Source: a virus. From it: a DNA stretch of 30,886 nucleotides. This document shows, in pieces, positions 1 through 9,348 of the stretch; the first letter of the stretch is position 1; each line of letters opens with the position of its first letter. Made by a program: the position numbers and the translations under genes. The notes below the pieces were generated by a model that was not told the DNA's origin, made no database searches, and worked only from the letters and a program-made list of their open reading frames with translations. Where the stretch lies: IMG/VR virus record IMGVR_UViG_3300042691_011952, positions 1 to 30,886 of that record, one strand, 5' to 3'.

Positions 1-2
1 GA

Positions 3-113
3 ACAGCCCCTCCAGATAATAGCAGTATAATATCTGGTCTAGGAATATACGATATTAAGAAAGACATTACGGGTGCAACTGGTGCAACTGGAGAAGCTCC
101 TTCTAATCCTTAA
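3..113 (+). CDS. 3' end of unknown gene with Gly-Ala-Thr tail (partial)
   Basis: The frame is open from the window edge and ends at TAA 111-113, giving 36 visible residues. The last part contains GATGATGE followed by a short Pro/Ser/Asn end. The same Gly-Ala-Thr motif forms the tails of the two portal proteins and the collagen-like tract of the tail fibre in this window, so this is probably the end of a virion protein. In T4 the gene before 14 is the neck gene 13, but nothing in these 36 residues identifies it. Its stop codon overlaps the stop of the minus-strand gene that converges on it. Confidence 0.6.
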   Translation, partial: TAPPDNSSIISGLGIYDIKKDITGATGATGEAPSNP

Positions 114-439
114 GAATTTAGAGGTTGATCCTCTGTGTATTCTTCAGTTTTAATTTCTTCTGGTTTTACTTCCTCTGACTCTAAATCACTAATTCCCGAA
201 TCTTTAGATTTTCTATAACCTAATAGAGTAGCTCCTATACTCACAAAAATTATAGATTGAGTAAGGATGTCAACACTTTTATCTAGGAACATTTTATCTA
301 TACATCCTAATAGGAAGCATAGACCTCCTATGAAAACAACGTATAAACCAGCAGTTCCACTTCCTGATGTTTTTCCGTCCGCATTTGAAGTAAGTTGGGC
401 AAAACTAAACTTCTCCATAGTAGCTCTAAATTTTTTCAT
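110..439 (-). CDS. Small two-helix membrane protein
   Basis: This minus-strand gene gives 109 residues from the ATG at 439. The frame extends to an ATG at 469, but those extra codons run through a TATATATT sequence that looks like a promoter. An ATG at 418 is a third option. The protein has a short basic N-terminus, two hydrophobic segments (the first contains LYVVFIGGLCFLLGC, the second SIIFVSIGATLLGY) and a Glu-rich charged C-terminal tail, so it is probably an inner-membrane protein with both ends on one side. The order of polar N-terminus, two helices and acidic tail makes a chance frame unlikely. It is the only convincing minus-strand gene here and lies head-to-head with the gp14-like gene. 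Function unknown. Confidence 0.7.
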   Translation of the reverse strand: MKKFRATMEKFSFAQLTSNADGKTSGSGTAGLYVVFIGGLCFLLGCIDKMFLDKSVDILTQSIIFVSIGATLLGYRKSKDSGISDLESEEVKPEEIKTEEYTEDQPLNS

Positions 440-451
440 ATACTTTTTTCT

Positions 452-461
452 GATATATATT
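452..461 (+). promoter_or_regulatory. GATATATATT promoter-like motif
   Basis: GATATATATT lies 17 bases before the ATG at 479. A near-identical GATATATACT lies 17 bases before the ATG at 22951, and others occur at 5257 and 16519. The TATATATA core is nearly symmetric and sits between two divergent genes, so it could serve both directions. Promoter function is inferred from recurrence and position only. Confidence 0.35.
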
Positions 462-478
462 AAAAACATTGCTACAAA

Positions 479-2668
479 ATGGCAGATAGCCCGATAGATT
501 TTTCTGCAATAGGGAATTATAGAATTATATCCTGGTCAGAACCCTTCAAAAACGTAGAGGGTTTTAATGGATGGGTAATAGATACAAGTGGAGAAAATCC
601 TCCTTATGTATATCTTTATCTTGAATATAGATGGAGTGTAAATGGATCTAATTGGTCTTTATGGAGTGCTCTAACACAAGAATCCATAGTGGAAATTCCT
701 ATTTCTCCTGATAATCCTTTCTGGATAGAAATAAGATTAACAGCTTCATCTACTGAAGATTCTAGTCCTTACTATCCTCCCGGGACAACTTTAAATCCTC
801 CGATAGTCCTATTAGACTTTGAGCTTGACTTACAATATAAAACAGTGGATCCTAGAGATTTAATGACTAATCCACCGGCTCCTTTATGTAGCAAAGAGTT
901 AACTAATTACCCAATAGTTTTTTCTGATTGTGATTTTACTTTTAGACCTTATGATATTAACAGATCCATAAACATGTATCAGGATCTGAGTAAGATAGTA
1001 AATAATGTATTTGGCCACGAAGTAGTTTATTACTCTGTACAACCTCAAGGAAGAGGAAGAGACGTAGTTCTTAAAGAATATAACTTGTTTAATGTAGTAG
1101 ACGAGAAATGTGTTAAAGTAATGGTACCGAATAACGCATTCCCAGATGCAGCTTTAACATTCGATTCTTGGGGATTAAATTTCAATCAACCTTTTGAAAT
1201 ACACATAGATAGAAAATATTTTGAAGGTATATTCGGAAAGGGATCACAACCTAGAAAAAGGGATATTATATATTTTCCAATAACTAATAGGATTTACCAA
1301 ATAGATTCCATGTATGTTTTTAGAGACATAAATAATTATCCAGTATATTTTAAGATACAGCTAACTAAATACGAGGTTAAAAAGAATACAACATTTATAG
1401 ATCCACAGGCAGAATCAGACTTGCTAGATTACACAGTTAACACCAAGGAATTATTCGGAGAGGAAGTTAAAAACGAGGAAATAGAATTGACTAAGCCACA
1501 ACAGTATGCTATAACTTCACAAAGAAGACTGGAGGATCCTATAAGATCCTATATAAATAAAGATCTTCCTATAATAGAGTATGATCTTAATAACAATTGG
1601 ACTATAGTTTTTAATAATTATTATGATCTAGATAGAATATTCCTAGATGCACAGGGGCAAGTAGATCCGTCTTCTCCTGCATTATTAGTTATGGAAAGAG
1701 ATGCTGTTAGATGGAAAGCAGATCCGGTATTAACCGAAAACGAAGAAAGATCATTCCTTTGTTGGTTTAGAATTAGAAATTATTTAGACAGAAGTAGATT
1801 AGTTCCTAAACCAGCTTCTAAGCTTCCTGTTACAATAGATAATATAGGAACTGGTCAAATAACATATAGCACATATCCATTACCCCATAAATTAAGCATG
1901 GGTGAAAATCCTAATGGATTTGTTTCTATACTAGCTGACGGTACAAGATCTGGAGGATTTGAATTGATATCAGTTAACGATCAGTTTAGGTTTACTGTAA
2001 AAGACGAAGGAGCACCTGCACCAGTTACAACAGCAGGATGGAAAGTTCAGAAAGCTCAGGCAAGAACTCTTTTTGATGGTTATTATGGAGGACAAGGGAT
2101 TTTAATAGACATTATATGGAGTGGTTCAAATGCAATCACTAGCCCAGTAGATAACAATTATGTACAAACTGGTAGTTTTAGAATAAGAATAAATGAACTA
2201 GAAATATTTTCTCCATTCGGTACAGGAATAGCTAGTACCCTTGGTGAGTTTATACCTACTACGGATGACTGGTATGGATTTGTTTTTAATTTCTCTAATA
2301 TATTTAGACAATACTCTATTAAAGTGTGGAGATTAACTTACGATCCGGACAATCCTGCATCACAAACATCAGATTTAAGCTTAATACATTCACTTGATGG
2401 AGTTACAAATCAGGCTTATACATTTGATATTCCTCCTGTAATAGAAGAAGATTATGATAGTCCTTTTTACGGAACTAATAATTATTCATATAAAACAAGA
2501 TCTTGTCCATTGTGGGCAACTAATTATAGATTTTTTAAACAAATGGTAGAAGAGGAAAAACAATCAACTCTATTAAATCAAAATATAGTTGGAGATGCTC
2601 AGCTTGCTATTATAATAGATAATGCTAAGCCTGTATTGAAACTTCCAAAAGTTGCCAGAAACAGATAA
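479..2668 (+). CDS. 14: Neck protein, gp14-like with long C-terminal extension
   Basis: 729 residues. About residues 200-320 resemble T4 gp14, which joins the head to the tail at the neck. The resemblance includes a stretch on the pattern FDSWGLNFNQPFEIHIDRKY followed by KRDIIYFPITNRIYQI, matching the gp14 segment around DLIYFPMDNGLFEI. Position supports this: genes 16-like and 17 follow directly, as in T4. T4 gp14 is about 256 residues, so this protein is almost three times larger. It has an added N-terminal beta-rich region (residues 1-120) and a C-terminal half rich in aromatic residues that looks like a jelly-roll or LamG-type fold, with WYGFVFNFSNIF near residue 600. The extra parts could be neck whiskers or decoration. 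The gp14 assignment comes from remembered family patterns, not an alignment. Confidence 0.55.
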   Translation: MADSPIDFSAIGNYRIISWSEPFKNVEGFNGWVIDTSGENPPYVYLYLEYRWSVNGSNWSLWSALTQESIVEIPISPDNPFWIEIRLTASSTEDSSPYYPPGTTLNPPIVLLDFELDLQYKTVDPRDLMTNPPAPLCSKELTNYPIVFSDCDFTFRPYDINRSINMYQDLSKIVNNVFGHEVVYYSVQPQGRGRDVVLKEYNLFNVVDEKCVKVMVPNNAFPDAALTFDSWGLNFNQPFEIHIDRKYFEGIFGKGSQPRKRDIIYFPITNRIYQIDSMYVFRDINNYPVYFKIQLTKYEVKKNTTFIDPQAESDLLDYTVNTKELFGEEVKNEEIELTKPQQYAITSQRRLEDPIRSYINKDLPIIEYDLNNNWTIVFNNYYDLDRIFLDAQGQVDPSSPALLVMERDAVRWKADPVLTENEERSFLCWFRIRNYLDRSRLVPKPASKLPVTIDNIGTGQITYSTYPLPHKLSMGENPNGFVSILADGTRSGGFELISVNDQFRFTVKDEGAPAPVTTAGWKVQKAQARTLFDGYYGGQGILIDIIWSGSNAITSPVDNNYVQTGSFRIRINELEIFSPFGTGIASTLGEFIPTTDDWYGFVFNFSNIFRQYSIKVWRLTYDPDNPASQTSDLSLIHSLDGVTNQAYTFDIPPVIEEDYDSPFYGTNNYSYKTRSCPLWATNYRFFKQMVEEEKQSTLLNQNIVGDAQLAIIIDNAKPVLKLPKVARNR

Positions 2669-2671
2669 TTT

Positions 2672-3439
2672 ATGCCAAGAAGAAAACCAAAAACACCAAA
2701 TTTATCCAAAGAGCAAGAACTTAATCTTAAGGATAGATTGGATAGTATTATACTAGCGGACGAGATGCTTTCTGGTCTGAGCACTCCTGATATTCCACCA
2801 ATAAAGCCTCACAGAGAGCTAAAAATAGACACGGTAAAAAGTGAGGTTGAGATGGAGGCTAGAGCTATATTAGAATCATTATCTAAATTCTATAATGATG
2901 TTGAAAATATATCAGAGGATTCTTATATGAAGCACAAGCAAAAGATAGATGCTATGAGCATCTCTACAATGGCTTTCCAAATAAGAACTGCACAACATGC
3001 TATAGCTAAAATAATTGAAGAGATAGATTCAGGAAGAGTTGAGCCAAGGCTTTTTGAAGTTTTAGCACAGCTACAAAATCAAATAATGCAAATGCCTAAG
3101 AATTTTTCTTCCTATATGACACAAATGGAGAAAAACTATAAGCAACTAAAAGCTGAGTCGGAAGATATCAAAAAAGGAGGAGATATACAATTTGACGAGA
3201 ACGGAAATATAATTCAATCCAAAGAGAATGAAGATTTATTAAAAGCTAGAGGAACTAGAAGTCTTATGGAAAATCTTCAAAATGTAATGAAGAATGGAAA
3301 TATGATAAAAGACGCGGAGATAGTTACTCCTGACGACAGCTTAATAAATCCAAGAACAAAGTTTGGTGGTACATCCGATTTATTAGGGGGAGGAGACGAT
3401 GGTGTAGATTTTGAACTTGATGATGATATATTCGAATAA
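2672..3439 (+). CDS. 16: Terminase small subunit, gp16-like
   Basis: 255 residues, directly before the large terminase gene (2-base gap) as in T4. The centre (about residues 85-165) is helical and probably coiled-coil. A segment with EPRLFEVLAQLQNQIMQMPK resembles T4 gp16 around the PRHMEVFATLMGQM helix that forms the oligomer core. Small terminase subunits form rings that recognise phage DNA and regulate the large subunit ATPase. The N-terminus is basic and Pro-rich (MPRRKPKTPNL). The C-terminus is acidic and Gly/Asp-rich and ends DDDIFE, and could contact the large subunit. It is longer than T4 gp16 (164 residues). The assignment rests on synteny plus a short similarity. Confidence 0.72.
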   Translation: MPRRKPKTPNLSKEQELNLKDRLDSIILADEMLSGLSTPDIPPIKPHRELKIDTVKSEVEMEARAILESLSKFYNDVENISEDSYMKHKQKIDAMSISTMAFQIRTAQHAIAKIIEEIDSGRVEPRLFEVLAQLQNQIMQMPKNFSSYMTQMEKNYKQLKAESEDIKKGGDIQFDENGNIIQSKENEDLLKARGTRSLMENLQNVMKNGNMIKDAEIVTPDDSLINPRTKFGGTSDLLGGGDDGVDFELDDDIFE

Positions 3440-3441
3440 AT

Positions 3442-5247
3442 ATGGCTACTAAAGAAGAAAAATCAAGTAATTTTTGGTCCAGTGCTAAAGTAGAAAGATT
3501 AGTATATGACGCCGAAGAGAATGGTGTTGATTATAAAGACGTAGATAATCCTTTTCATGAGAATGATCCAGAATTAAGAAAGGGTAATATCCTTTTTGAA
3601 TATACTGAATGGGAATTAGAAGAGATACAAAAATGTGCGGAAGACGTTGTTTATTTTGCTAATACATACTGTCACGTTATGACGGACGAAGGTATTAGAC
3701 AGATATTACTACGTGATTATCAAATTCAAATCCTAAATCAATATCAGCACCACAGAAAAAATGTATTCGTTTCTCCTAGACAATCAGGAAAAACAATCAC
3801 ATCATCTATATTCTTATTGTGGTATCTTCTTTTTAACTTTGAAAAAAATGCCATGATTATGGCGAATATCGGAGATACCGCAGCGGAGTTAATGGACAAG
3901 ATTAAGGTGATTATGAAGGGCTTACCTTTCTTTTTAAAGCCTGGTCTAGTTGTTTATAACGTAATGACCATGAAGTTTGATAACGGATGCCGTATAATGG
4001 CTAAGACGACAACTAAAACATCGTCTATCGGTTATACGATTCATATGTTATACATGGATGAGTTTGCTCATATTAACCCTAACTTTATAAATCAGTTCTT
4101 TAAATCTGTTTATCCCACTATATCTTCATCACAAATTGCAAGGGTTATTATAACATCAACCCCTAATGGAATGAATAAATTCTTTGAGATTTATAAAGGA
4201 GCAGTCGAAGGGGAGAATGAATTTAATCCTATAAGAGTTGAATGGTGGCAGGTACCAGGAAGAGACGAGGAGTGGAAAAGAAAAGAAATAGCTGCTTTAG
4301 GTTCAGAAGAAGACTTTAATCAGGAATACGGTTGTCAATTTTTATCATCTTCAAGACTTTTACTAGATTCTAACACGTTAAAAAGATTAAAAAATACGGA
4401 GGAGCAGTTTTTATTTCATGAATTATCTCCATTTGAAAAAAGTCCTATTGATTATTCCAATCTTCTATGGCATCCAAAATTTGACCCGGCTTCTATATTT
4501 GAAAAGGATGGACAAAAATTCTACATCTCAATCGATACTGCAAGCGGGGGAGGAGGAGACTATTCAGTTGCTAATATCTTTAAAGTTGCTCCAATGCCGA
4601 GCAGTGTAATAAGAAACAAAAGGTTCTTTGAAGATGAAAGTGATTTTTTCTGTCTATTACAAGTTGGTATATTTAGATCTAACACGATAGAAATAGACGA
4701 ATTTAAAGCTTTCTTAGAAATTTTAGTCGTTGAAGTGATGGGAGTGGATAATACAAGAATAGTTCTAGAGCTAGATCATAAAGGGGAGATGCTTATGGAC
4801 AAATTATTAGACTCTGAAGATTTCTTTGATGAAATGTTTGTCTATACTAAACACTCAGAAGCTAGCACCAAATTAAAGCCGGGCGTTAAATTAACTGTAA
4901 AAAATAAAGAAAAGTTCTGCTACGATTTAAAAATAAACACCAGATCTCATAGAATAATTCCTTCAAACAAAAACGGAATACACGAACTAGCAAATTTTGG
5001 AGTAAATCCTAATGGAAGTTTTTCAAGTCAAATAGGAAAAGATGACGAGGCAATGACTCTAGTTAACATAAATTGTGTTTTTGATGGAGGTGATTTTCAA
5101 GAAACTGTCATGGATCTATATGACATCATCCCAGAAAAGTTCAGAAAACTGATAGAAGAGAGGCTTTCAGAAAATACAGAAGCATCACAAAATAAAACTA
5201 GTGATCTATCAAACTATACTTTCTTAAACGGACTCCTTGATTCTTAG
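3442..5247 (+). CDS. 17: Terminase large subunit, gp17-like packaging ATPase/nuclease
   Basis: 601 residues, close to T4 gp17 (610). The N-terminal ATPase has Walker A SPRQSGKT (residues 111-118), Walker B LYMDEF (D206, E207) and coupling motif TSTPNG (238-243). The C-terminal RNase H-like nuclease has ISIDTASGGGGDYS with the metal-binding D365, a second acidic strand IVLELDH and a third around GKDDEA. The enzyme pumps DNA through the portal into the prohead using ATP and cuts the concatemer when the head is full. It follows the gp16-like gene by 2 bases and is co-oriented with the sheath gene. All key motifs are present, so it should be functional. Confidence 0.97.
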   Translation: MATKEEKSSNFWSSAKVERLVYDAEENGVDYKDVDNPFHENDPELRKGNILFEYTEWELEEIQKCAEDVVYFANTYCHVMTDEGIRQILLRDYQIQILNQYQHHRKNVFVSPRQSGKTITSSIFLLWYLLFNFEKNAMIMANIGDTAAELMDKIKVIMKGLPFFLKPGLVVYNVMTMKFDNGCRIMAKTTTKTSSIGYTIHMLYMDEFAHINPNFINQFFKSVYPTISSSQIARVIITSTPNGMNKFFEIYKGAVEGENEFNPIRVEWWQVPGRDEEWKRKEIAALGSEEDFNQEYGCQFLSSSRLLLDSNTLKRLKNTEEQFLFHELSPFEKSPIDYSNLLWHPKFDPASIFEKDGQKFYISIDTASGGGGDYSVANIFKVAPMPSSVIRNKRFFEDESDFFCLLQVGIFRSNTIEIDEFKAFLEILVVEVMGVDNTRIVLELDHKGEMLMDKLLDSEDFFDEMFVYTKHSEASTKLKPGVKLTVKNKEKFCYDLKINTRSHRIIPSNKNGIHELANFGVNPNGSFSSQIGKDDEAMTLVNINCVFDGGDFQETVMDLYDIIPEKFRKLIEERLSENTEASQNKTSDLSNYTFLNGLLDS

Positions 5248-5256
5248 AAGAAGAAT

Positions 5257-5307
5257 GATATATACATAGAAAAAGAAGTCAAAGGATAACTTCTTAGAAT
5301 ATAAATA
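5257..5307 (+). promoter_or_regulatory. Promoter region with T4-type late box before the sheath gene
   Basis: GATATATAC lies at 5257-5265 and a perfect T4 late promoter box TATAAATA at 5300-5307, ten bases before the sheath ATG. Between them is a 7-bp hairpin (AAGAAGT 5273-5279 paired with ACTTCTT 5289-5295). The hairpin has no T-tract, so it is not a classic terminator. The late box fits gp55-dependent transcription, and a gp55-like gene is in this window. If transcription starts 5-6 bases after the box, the leader would be only a few bases long. Confidence 0.6.
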
Positions 5308-5317
5308 AAAATTAAAA

Positions 5318-8300
5318 ATGGCAAAACAAGTCAAACTTGATTTATCCCAATTTAAAGCATCTGGTGTTTATACATTGGAATTTGATGCTAGTGAGAACAT
5401 TATTATTAACCCGTCTACCATTAGATTGGTGGTAGGTTATTCTAGCGTTGGTCCTTTCAACACGCCAGTTTATTGTCCGGATATCACTACTTTCCAATCA
5501 GTATTTGGAGGAATAGATAAAACTATGGAAAAGAAAGGATCTTTCTTCCACAGATCTTGCTTAGTATGTCTACAAAGTGGACCTATATTTGCTATTAATC
5601 TAAGACTTTTAAATAATACAGTAGACGAGAATGGAGATCCTGATTACGCATCAGGAGCTGATGTAGCTAGATATAGAGCTTTCTCTATGGATACAGAGGA
5701 ACAAAATGGAGCTAACGCTACTGGAGGATATTCAGATCCTTTAACAAAACAAGATAAATTATTATCTTCTTATTATAATAAGGAGAAGTTTTGGTTCCCT
5801 GATACTACATACTTATTAGCTACTGAAGACAATTCAGGTGCTCAACCAGATTCAAGAAAACTATTTAGCTTAGTTAATCTTGGTCAAAATCCAGTAAGTA
5901 TTATAGTAAGAAAATCTTTAGATTCTAGATTTCCTCTAAAAGGATTTGATATTACAGCTAGAGAATATTTTGGACCAGATAACGTGCCTTCTTACATGAA
6001 CCAATATGATTATCTTTCTGATTGGTTTATTGACGTAATTGCAGTAAGCGGTAACTGGACAGATTATCAAGCTCTTTCTAATGATCCTGTTTATAGTCAA
6101 TATTTTACATCTAAAGGATTTATTAAATCACAAATAGATAACTTTTTATCTCTAAATGGAGTAAATATTACATTAACAGTAACTGGTACAATCATTCCTA
6201 ACTTTACTGATCAAAACGGAACTTTAAGATATATTCAGACACTAATTAACAACCAAACACCAACAACTGGTATTTTCTGTGCTGTTAATGAAGAAGCTTT
6301 AGATGATCTTATTGATAACTCATCAGTATTTGACCTTGTTGGTCACCATTTAGTAGATGAGATAGGTTCAGATGCAGATATTAATTCAGTTCCTAAGAAT
6401 CTTAATTTCCTTTCTTATAGTCAAAATCTTTTTGCAGATTACACTTACTATAAGAATATAGACGGATCAACTGGAGGTACAGAAATTCAAGATAACCTTT
6501 CACCTTCTAATCCAGGTATGGATTTATTACCTGAGACTGGTACGCTTCTTATGGATAATCTATACAATGCAACAGGTGATGCAGGTATTCCTAGTTCACT
6601 TTGGGATACTTATAATCCTGCTGCTAGAGATGGTGGAGCTATTTATTTAGATACTTTGTTTACTTCTCCTACATTACATGACGATCAAATTACAACTTTA
6701 GATAGTTTCGTTAGCGTTTCTAATACTGCTCCTGCATCTAGATGGGTACTTGGTAAAGTAACAAGTAACCTTCCTACACCAGGATATCTTGGATTCTATG
6801 AAGGAGATTTAGTTAAATTAAGAATTGTAGAAGCTAAAACAATTACAAATTCTACTCTTCCTGTAGGTTTAAGAACTCAGGTAAGATTGAAATTAAAGCA
6901 TCCACTAGTTGGATCTACTCCTTCTACAACTTATGTTGAACCTTATGATATAACTAACAAGAGTACATCTGCAGCTTATCAAATAGGTAATCCAGATTAC
7001 TTTGATAATGATGATGTTTACTTCTCACCAGATATTCCAGTAGGAACTGACTCTTACTTAGCATACGAAAACTCTGAAATGTACAGAGACTGGGTAAAGG
7101 GTAACATTGGTGATGGTGATATCGATTGGAAAGATGACACAGGGTCATTACTACAATACTTAAAATTTGAAGTTAATGTAGATAGAGATGGTTACAACAT
7201 CCTAGTTTGTAGAGCTTTTGCAGATGATACATTTAACACACCGGAAGCTATTGCAACTTGGGATACTACTTATGTAAGTTCTCTTCCTATAGGAACTAAC
7301 CAAACAACAGGAGAAAGCTTTAATATAGTATCAACTGCAGGTAACATAAGTGACTATGTAGATATTATAACTCAGTTACAACCTAACGTTATTGAATTAT
7401 CTACTGCGGTTGCTAACTCATCAGGTATAAAAGTTGGAGATCTATTAGTATCAACTGATATACAGATCTATGATAATCCTTTAACTGAAAATCTTCAGTC
7501 TAGATTAACAAGAGTATTAGAAGTTAAAACAGTATCTTCTGCAACATCACCTGGAGTTTATACGATACAAGTTAAAACTGAAAGACCTATTAAACTATAT
7601 CCTGGTACTACTACAAGAGTTTGGAAATTTAAAAACGTACAAGAGTTTGTTAGAACATTCAACTTCACGTATCTTCCTGGAGCCGATATTAAGGCAGCTT
7701 CTATGCCTAACGGAACAGATACAAGAATGAACGAAATTCTTGATGTTCTTTACAACACTAATCTTGCTAGAACATTAGCAGACACTGACGTAATTACATT
7801 CAGATATATTGTTGATACATTTGACGGAGGTATTCAACCAAACTGTAAATACCAGCTTACTAAACTTGCTAAGAACAGACAAAAATGTTTAGCAATATGT
7901 AACTTACCTTCAATGAAGAAGTTTTCTGAATCTGTAGATCCTAGATTTACTTCTGCACCTACTGCAACAGATCCAGCTCCACTTTTACAAGCTAGATATA
8001 TTGCAGACGGAGGTAACTTAAGTTTAAACCCTGCATTTACTTTCTCTCTTCCTGATGAAGATTTAGGAGCTAAATTCTCTGGATTCTTTGCACCTTTCTT
8101 AACAATTAGAGAAAACAATAAGAATTTAGATGTACCACCTTCACCTTACGTTTCTAATAACTTTATTCGTAAGTTCATTACAGGAGAACCTTATTCAATC
8201 GTAGCAGGTCTTAAGAGAGGTATTATCTCTGCTAACAACTTAGTAGGATTAGAATATGACTTCGACATACAAGATAGAGAATATTTAGAGCCATTCGGAA

Positions 8301-8719
8301 TTAACCCTATTATTCGTAAGAGAGGAGTTGGTATAGTAATATACGGTAACCAAACAAGCTACCAAAGAACTAACTCAGCATTTAATAATCTACACGTTAG
8401 AGATTTATTAATCACTGTAGAAAGTGCAATTGAAGAAATACTTTCTAACTACGTATTTGATTTCAACGAAGATAATGTTAGACTTGAAATTAAAACGTTA
8501 GTAGACAACTACTTAACTGGAGTAAGATCTGTTGGAGGTATCTACAACTATCTAACTATTATGGACTCTTCAAACAATACCCCTGCAATAATCGATCAAA
8601 ACTTAGGTATTATCGACGTAATAATCGAACCTGCAAGAGGAATTCACAAGTTCATCAATAGAATGACAGTTACTAGAACAGGAGGTATCGCTTCAGGAGG
8701 ATTCATTCAATTTAGCTAA
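5318..8719 (+). CDS. 18: Tail sheath protein, gp18-like (large)
   Basis: 1133 residues. The N-terminus (residues 15-100) has the usual sheath start, with a beta strand, VVGYSSVGPFNTP, a grid of short strands and a FGG turn. The C-terminal 350 residues hold the conserved sheath domain, including RKRGVGIVIYGNQTSYQR, a helix with VRDLLITVESAIEEIL and a last strand ending IASGGFIQFS. Sheath subunits form the contractile outer tail cylinder and interlock through their ends. T4 gp18 has 659 residues, so about 450 extra residues lie in the middle (roughly 250-800) and probably form surface-exposed domains. It is followed by the tail tube genes, as in T4. It has its own late promoter box and an A-rich leader. 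Confidence 0.95.
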   Translation: MAKQVKLDLSQFKASGVYTLEFDASENIIINPSTIRLVVGYSSVGPFNTPVYCPDITTFQSVFGGIDKTMEKKGSFFHRSCLVCLQSGPIFAINLRLLNNTVDENGDPDYASGADVARYRAFSMDTEEQNGANATGGYSDPLTKQDKLLSSYYNKEKFWFPDTTYLLATEDNSGAQPDSRKLFSLVNLGQNPVSIIVRKSLDSRFPLKGFDITAREYFGPDNVPSYMNQYDYLSDWFIDVIAVSGNWTDYQALSNDPVYSQYFTSKGFIKSQIDNFLSLNGVNITLTVTGTIIPNFTDQNGTLRYIQTLINNQTPTTGIFCAVNEEALDDLIDNSSVFDLVGHHLVDEIGSDADINSVPKNLNFLSYSQNLFADYTYYKNIDGSTGGTEIQDNLSPSNPGMDLLPETGTLLMDNLYNATGDAGIPSSLWDTYNPAARDGGAIYLDTLFTSPTLHDDQITTLDSFVSVSNTAPASRWVLGKVTSNLPTPGYLGFYEGDLVKLRIVEAKTITNSTLPVGLRTQVRLKLKHPLVGSTPSTTYVEPYDITNKSTSAAYQIGNPDYFDNDDVYFSPDIPVGTDSYLAYENSEMYRDWVKGNIGDGDIDWKDDTGSLLQYLKFEVNVDRDGYNILVCRAFADDTFNTPEAIATWDTTYVSSLPIGTNQTTGESFNIVSTAGNISDYVDIITQLQPNVIELSTAVANSSGIKVGDLLVSTDIQIYDNPLTENLQSRLTRVLEVKTVSSATSPGVYTIQVKTERPIKLYPGTTTRVWKFKNVQEFVRTFNFTYLPGADIKAASMPNGTDTRMNEILDVLYNTNLARTLADTDVITFRYIVDTFDGGIQPNCKYQLTKLAKNRQKCLAICNLPSMKKFSESVDPRFTSAPTATDPAPLLQARYIADGGNLSLNPAFTFSLPDEDLGAKFSGFFAPFLTIRENNKNLDVPPSPYVSNNFIRKFITGEPYSIVAGLKRGIISANNLVGLEYDFDIQDREYLEPFGINPIIRKRGVGIVIYGNQTSYQRTNSAFNNLHVRDLLITVESAIEEILSNYVFDFNEDNVRLEIKTLVDNYLTGVRSVGGIYNYLTIMDSSNNTPAIIDQNLGIIDVIIEPARGIHKFINRMTVTRTGGIASGGFIQFS

Positions 8720-8750
8720 TAAATTTGTACAGAATTCTTGAATGTAAATA

Positions 8751-8758
8751 TATAAAAT
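8751..8758 (+). promoter_or_regulatory. Late-box-like TATAAAAT before first tail tube gene
   Basis: TATAAAAT lies 6 bases before the ATG at 8765 in the short gap after the sheath gene, within the leader TATATAAAATAAAAAC. It is one mismatch from TATAAATA. It could also be simply the A-rich translation leader seen throughout the window, so promoter function is uncertain. Confidence 0.3.
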
Positions 8759-8764
8759 AAAAAC

Positions 8765-9337
8765 ATGGCAGGATTACCACATTATACAAGTTCTAAGGCC
8801 TCGATCAACAAGTTCGAACCGGTTTTTCTAAACCAGTTTGAGGTTATTATTACTCCTCCGGCTGCTATTCCAGTTCAAGCTGGAAACCCAGGGAGTTCTA
8901 ATATATTGCTAGAGCAAGTAACTAGAGTATCTGGCTTACAGGTAGATCAAAACCCAGCGGAAATAACACAGCAATATAAATTTGCTAAAAGATATTACGC
9001 TGGTGCAGCTCCTGCAAGAACTGGATTGGATGTTGATATGGAATTTGAGATCAACTTAAATGACAACAACTCTATGTACGTTTTTAAAACACTACGTCAA
9101 TGGTCGGATTTAATTTATAATCCTCTTACTGGCGCTATGGGTCTTAAAAAAGATTACACAGGAAATATACTAGTTAATGTCTTCAATAAACAAGGTGATA
9201 TATTTAGAAAAATAAATCTTAGAGATTGCTTTCCGATGACGGCTATTAACGAAATGGGATTGAACTACACTCAGACATCAATATACAAATTGACTCTACA
9301 ATGGGCAGTTGATTATTTCGAAGACGTGTTTATATAA
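8765..9337 (+). CDS. 19: Tail tube protein, gp19-like, copy 1
   Basis: 190 residues (T4 gp19: 163). It has the family pattern: an N-terminal strand FLNQFEVIITPP, the loop VSGLQVDQNP, a helix with LNDNNSMYVFKTLRQWSDL and a final strand ending DYFEDVFI. Tube subunits stack as hexameric rings through which DNA passes. The gene directly follows the sheath gene, as in T4. A second copy starts 11 bases after this one ends. The two proteins share the first seven residues (MAGLPHY/F) and the segment KTLRQWSDLIYNPLTGAMG, and are clearly paralogous. Confidence 0.93.
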   Translation: MAGLPHYTSSKASINKFEPVFLNQFEVIITPPAAIPVQAGNPGSSNILLEQVTRVSGLQVDQNPAEITQQYKFAKRYYAGAAPARTGLDVDMEFEINLNDNNSMYVFKTLRQWSDLIYNPLTGAMGLKKDYTGNILVNVFNKQGDIFRKINLRDCFPMTAINEMGLNYTQTSIYKLTLQWAVDYFEDVFI

Positions 9338-9340
9338 AAA
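9333..9340 (+). promoter_or_regulatory. Late-box-like TATAAAAA before second tail tube gene
   Basis: TATAAAAA overlaps the last codon and stop of the first tube gene and lies 8 bases before the ATG at 9349. One mismatch from the T4 late box. It may simply be part of an A-rich translation leader. Confidence 0.25.
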
Positions 9341-9348
9341 TTAAAAAA

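Noticed and set aside
267-497. Plus-strand frame of 76 codons overlapping the minus-strand membrane gene
   Set aside because: It is antisense to a better candidate with clear membrane segments, and runs into the start of the gp14-like gene.
4418-4609. 63-codon frame inside the large terminase gene
   Set aside because: It lies wholly within a certain gene in another frame, with no leader of its own.
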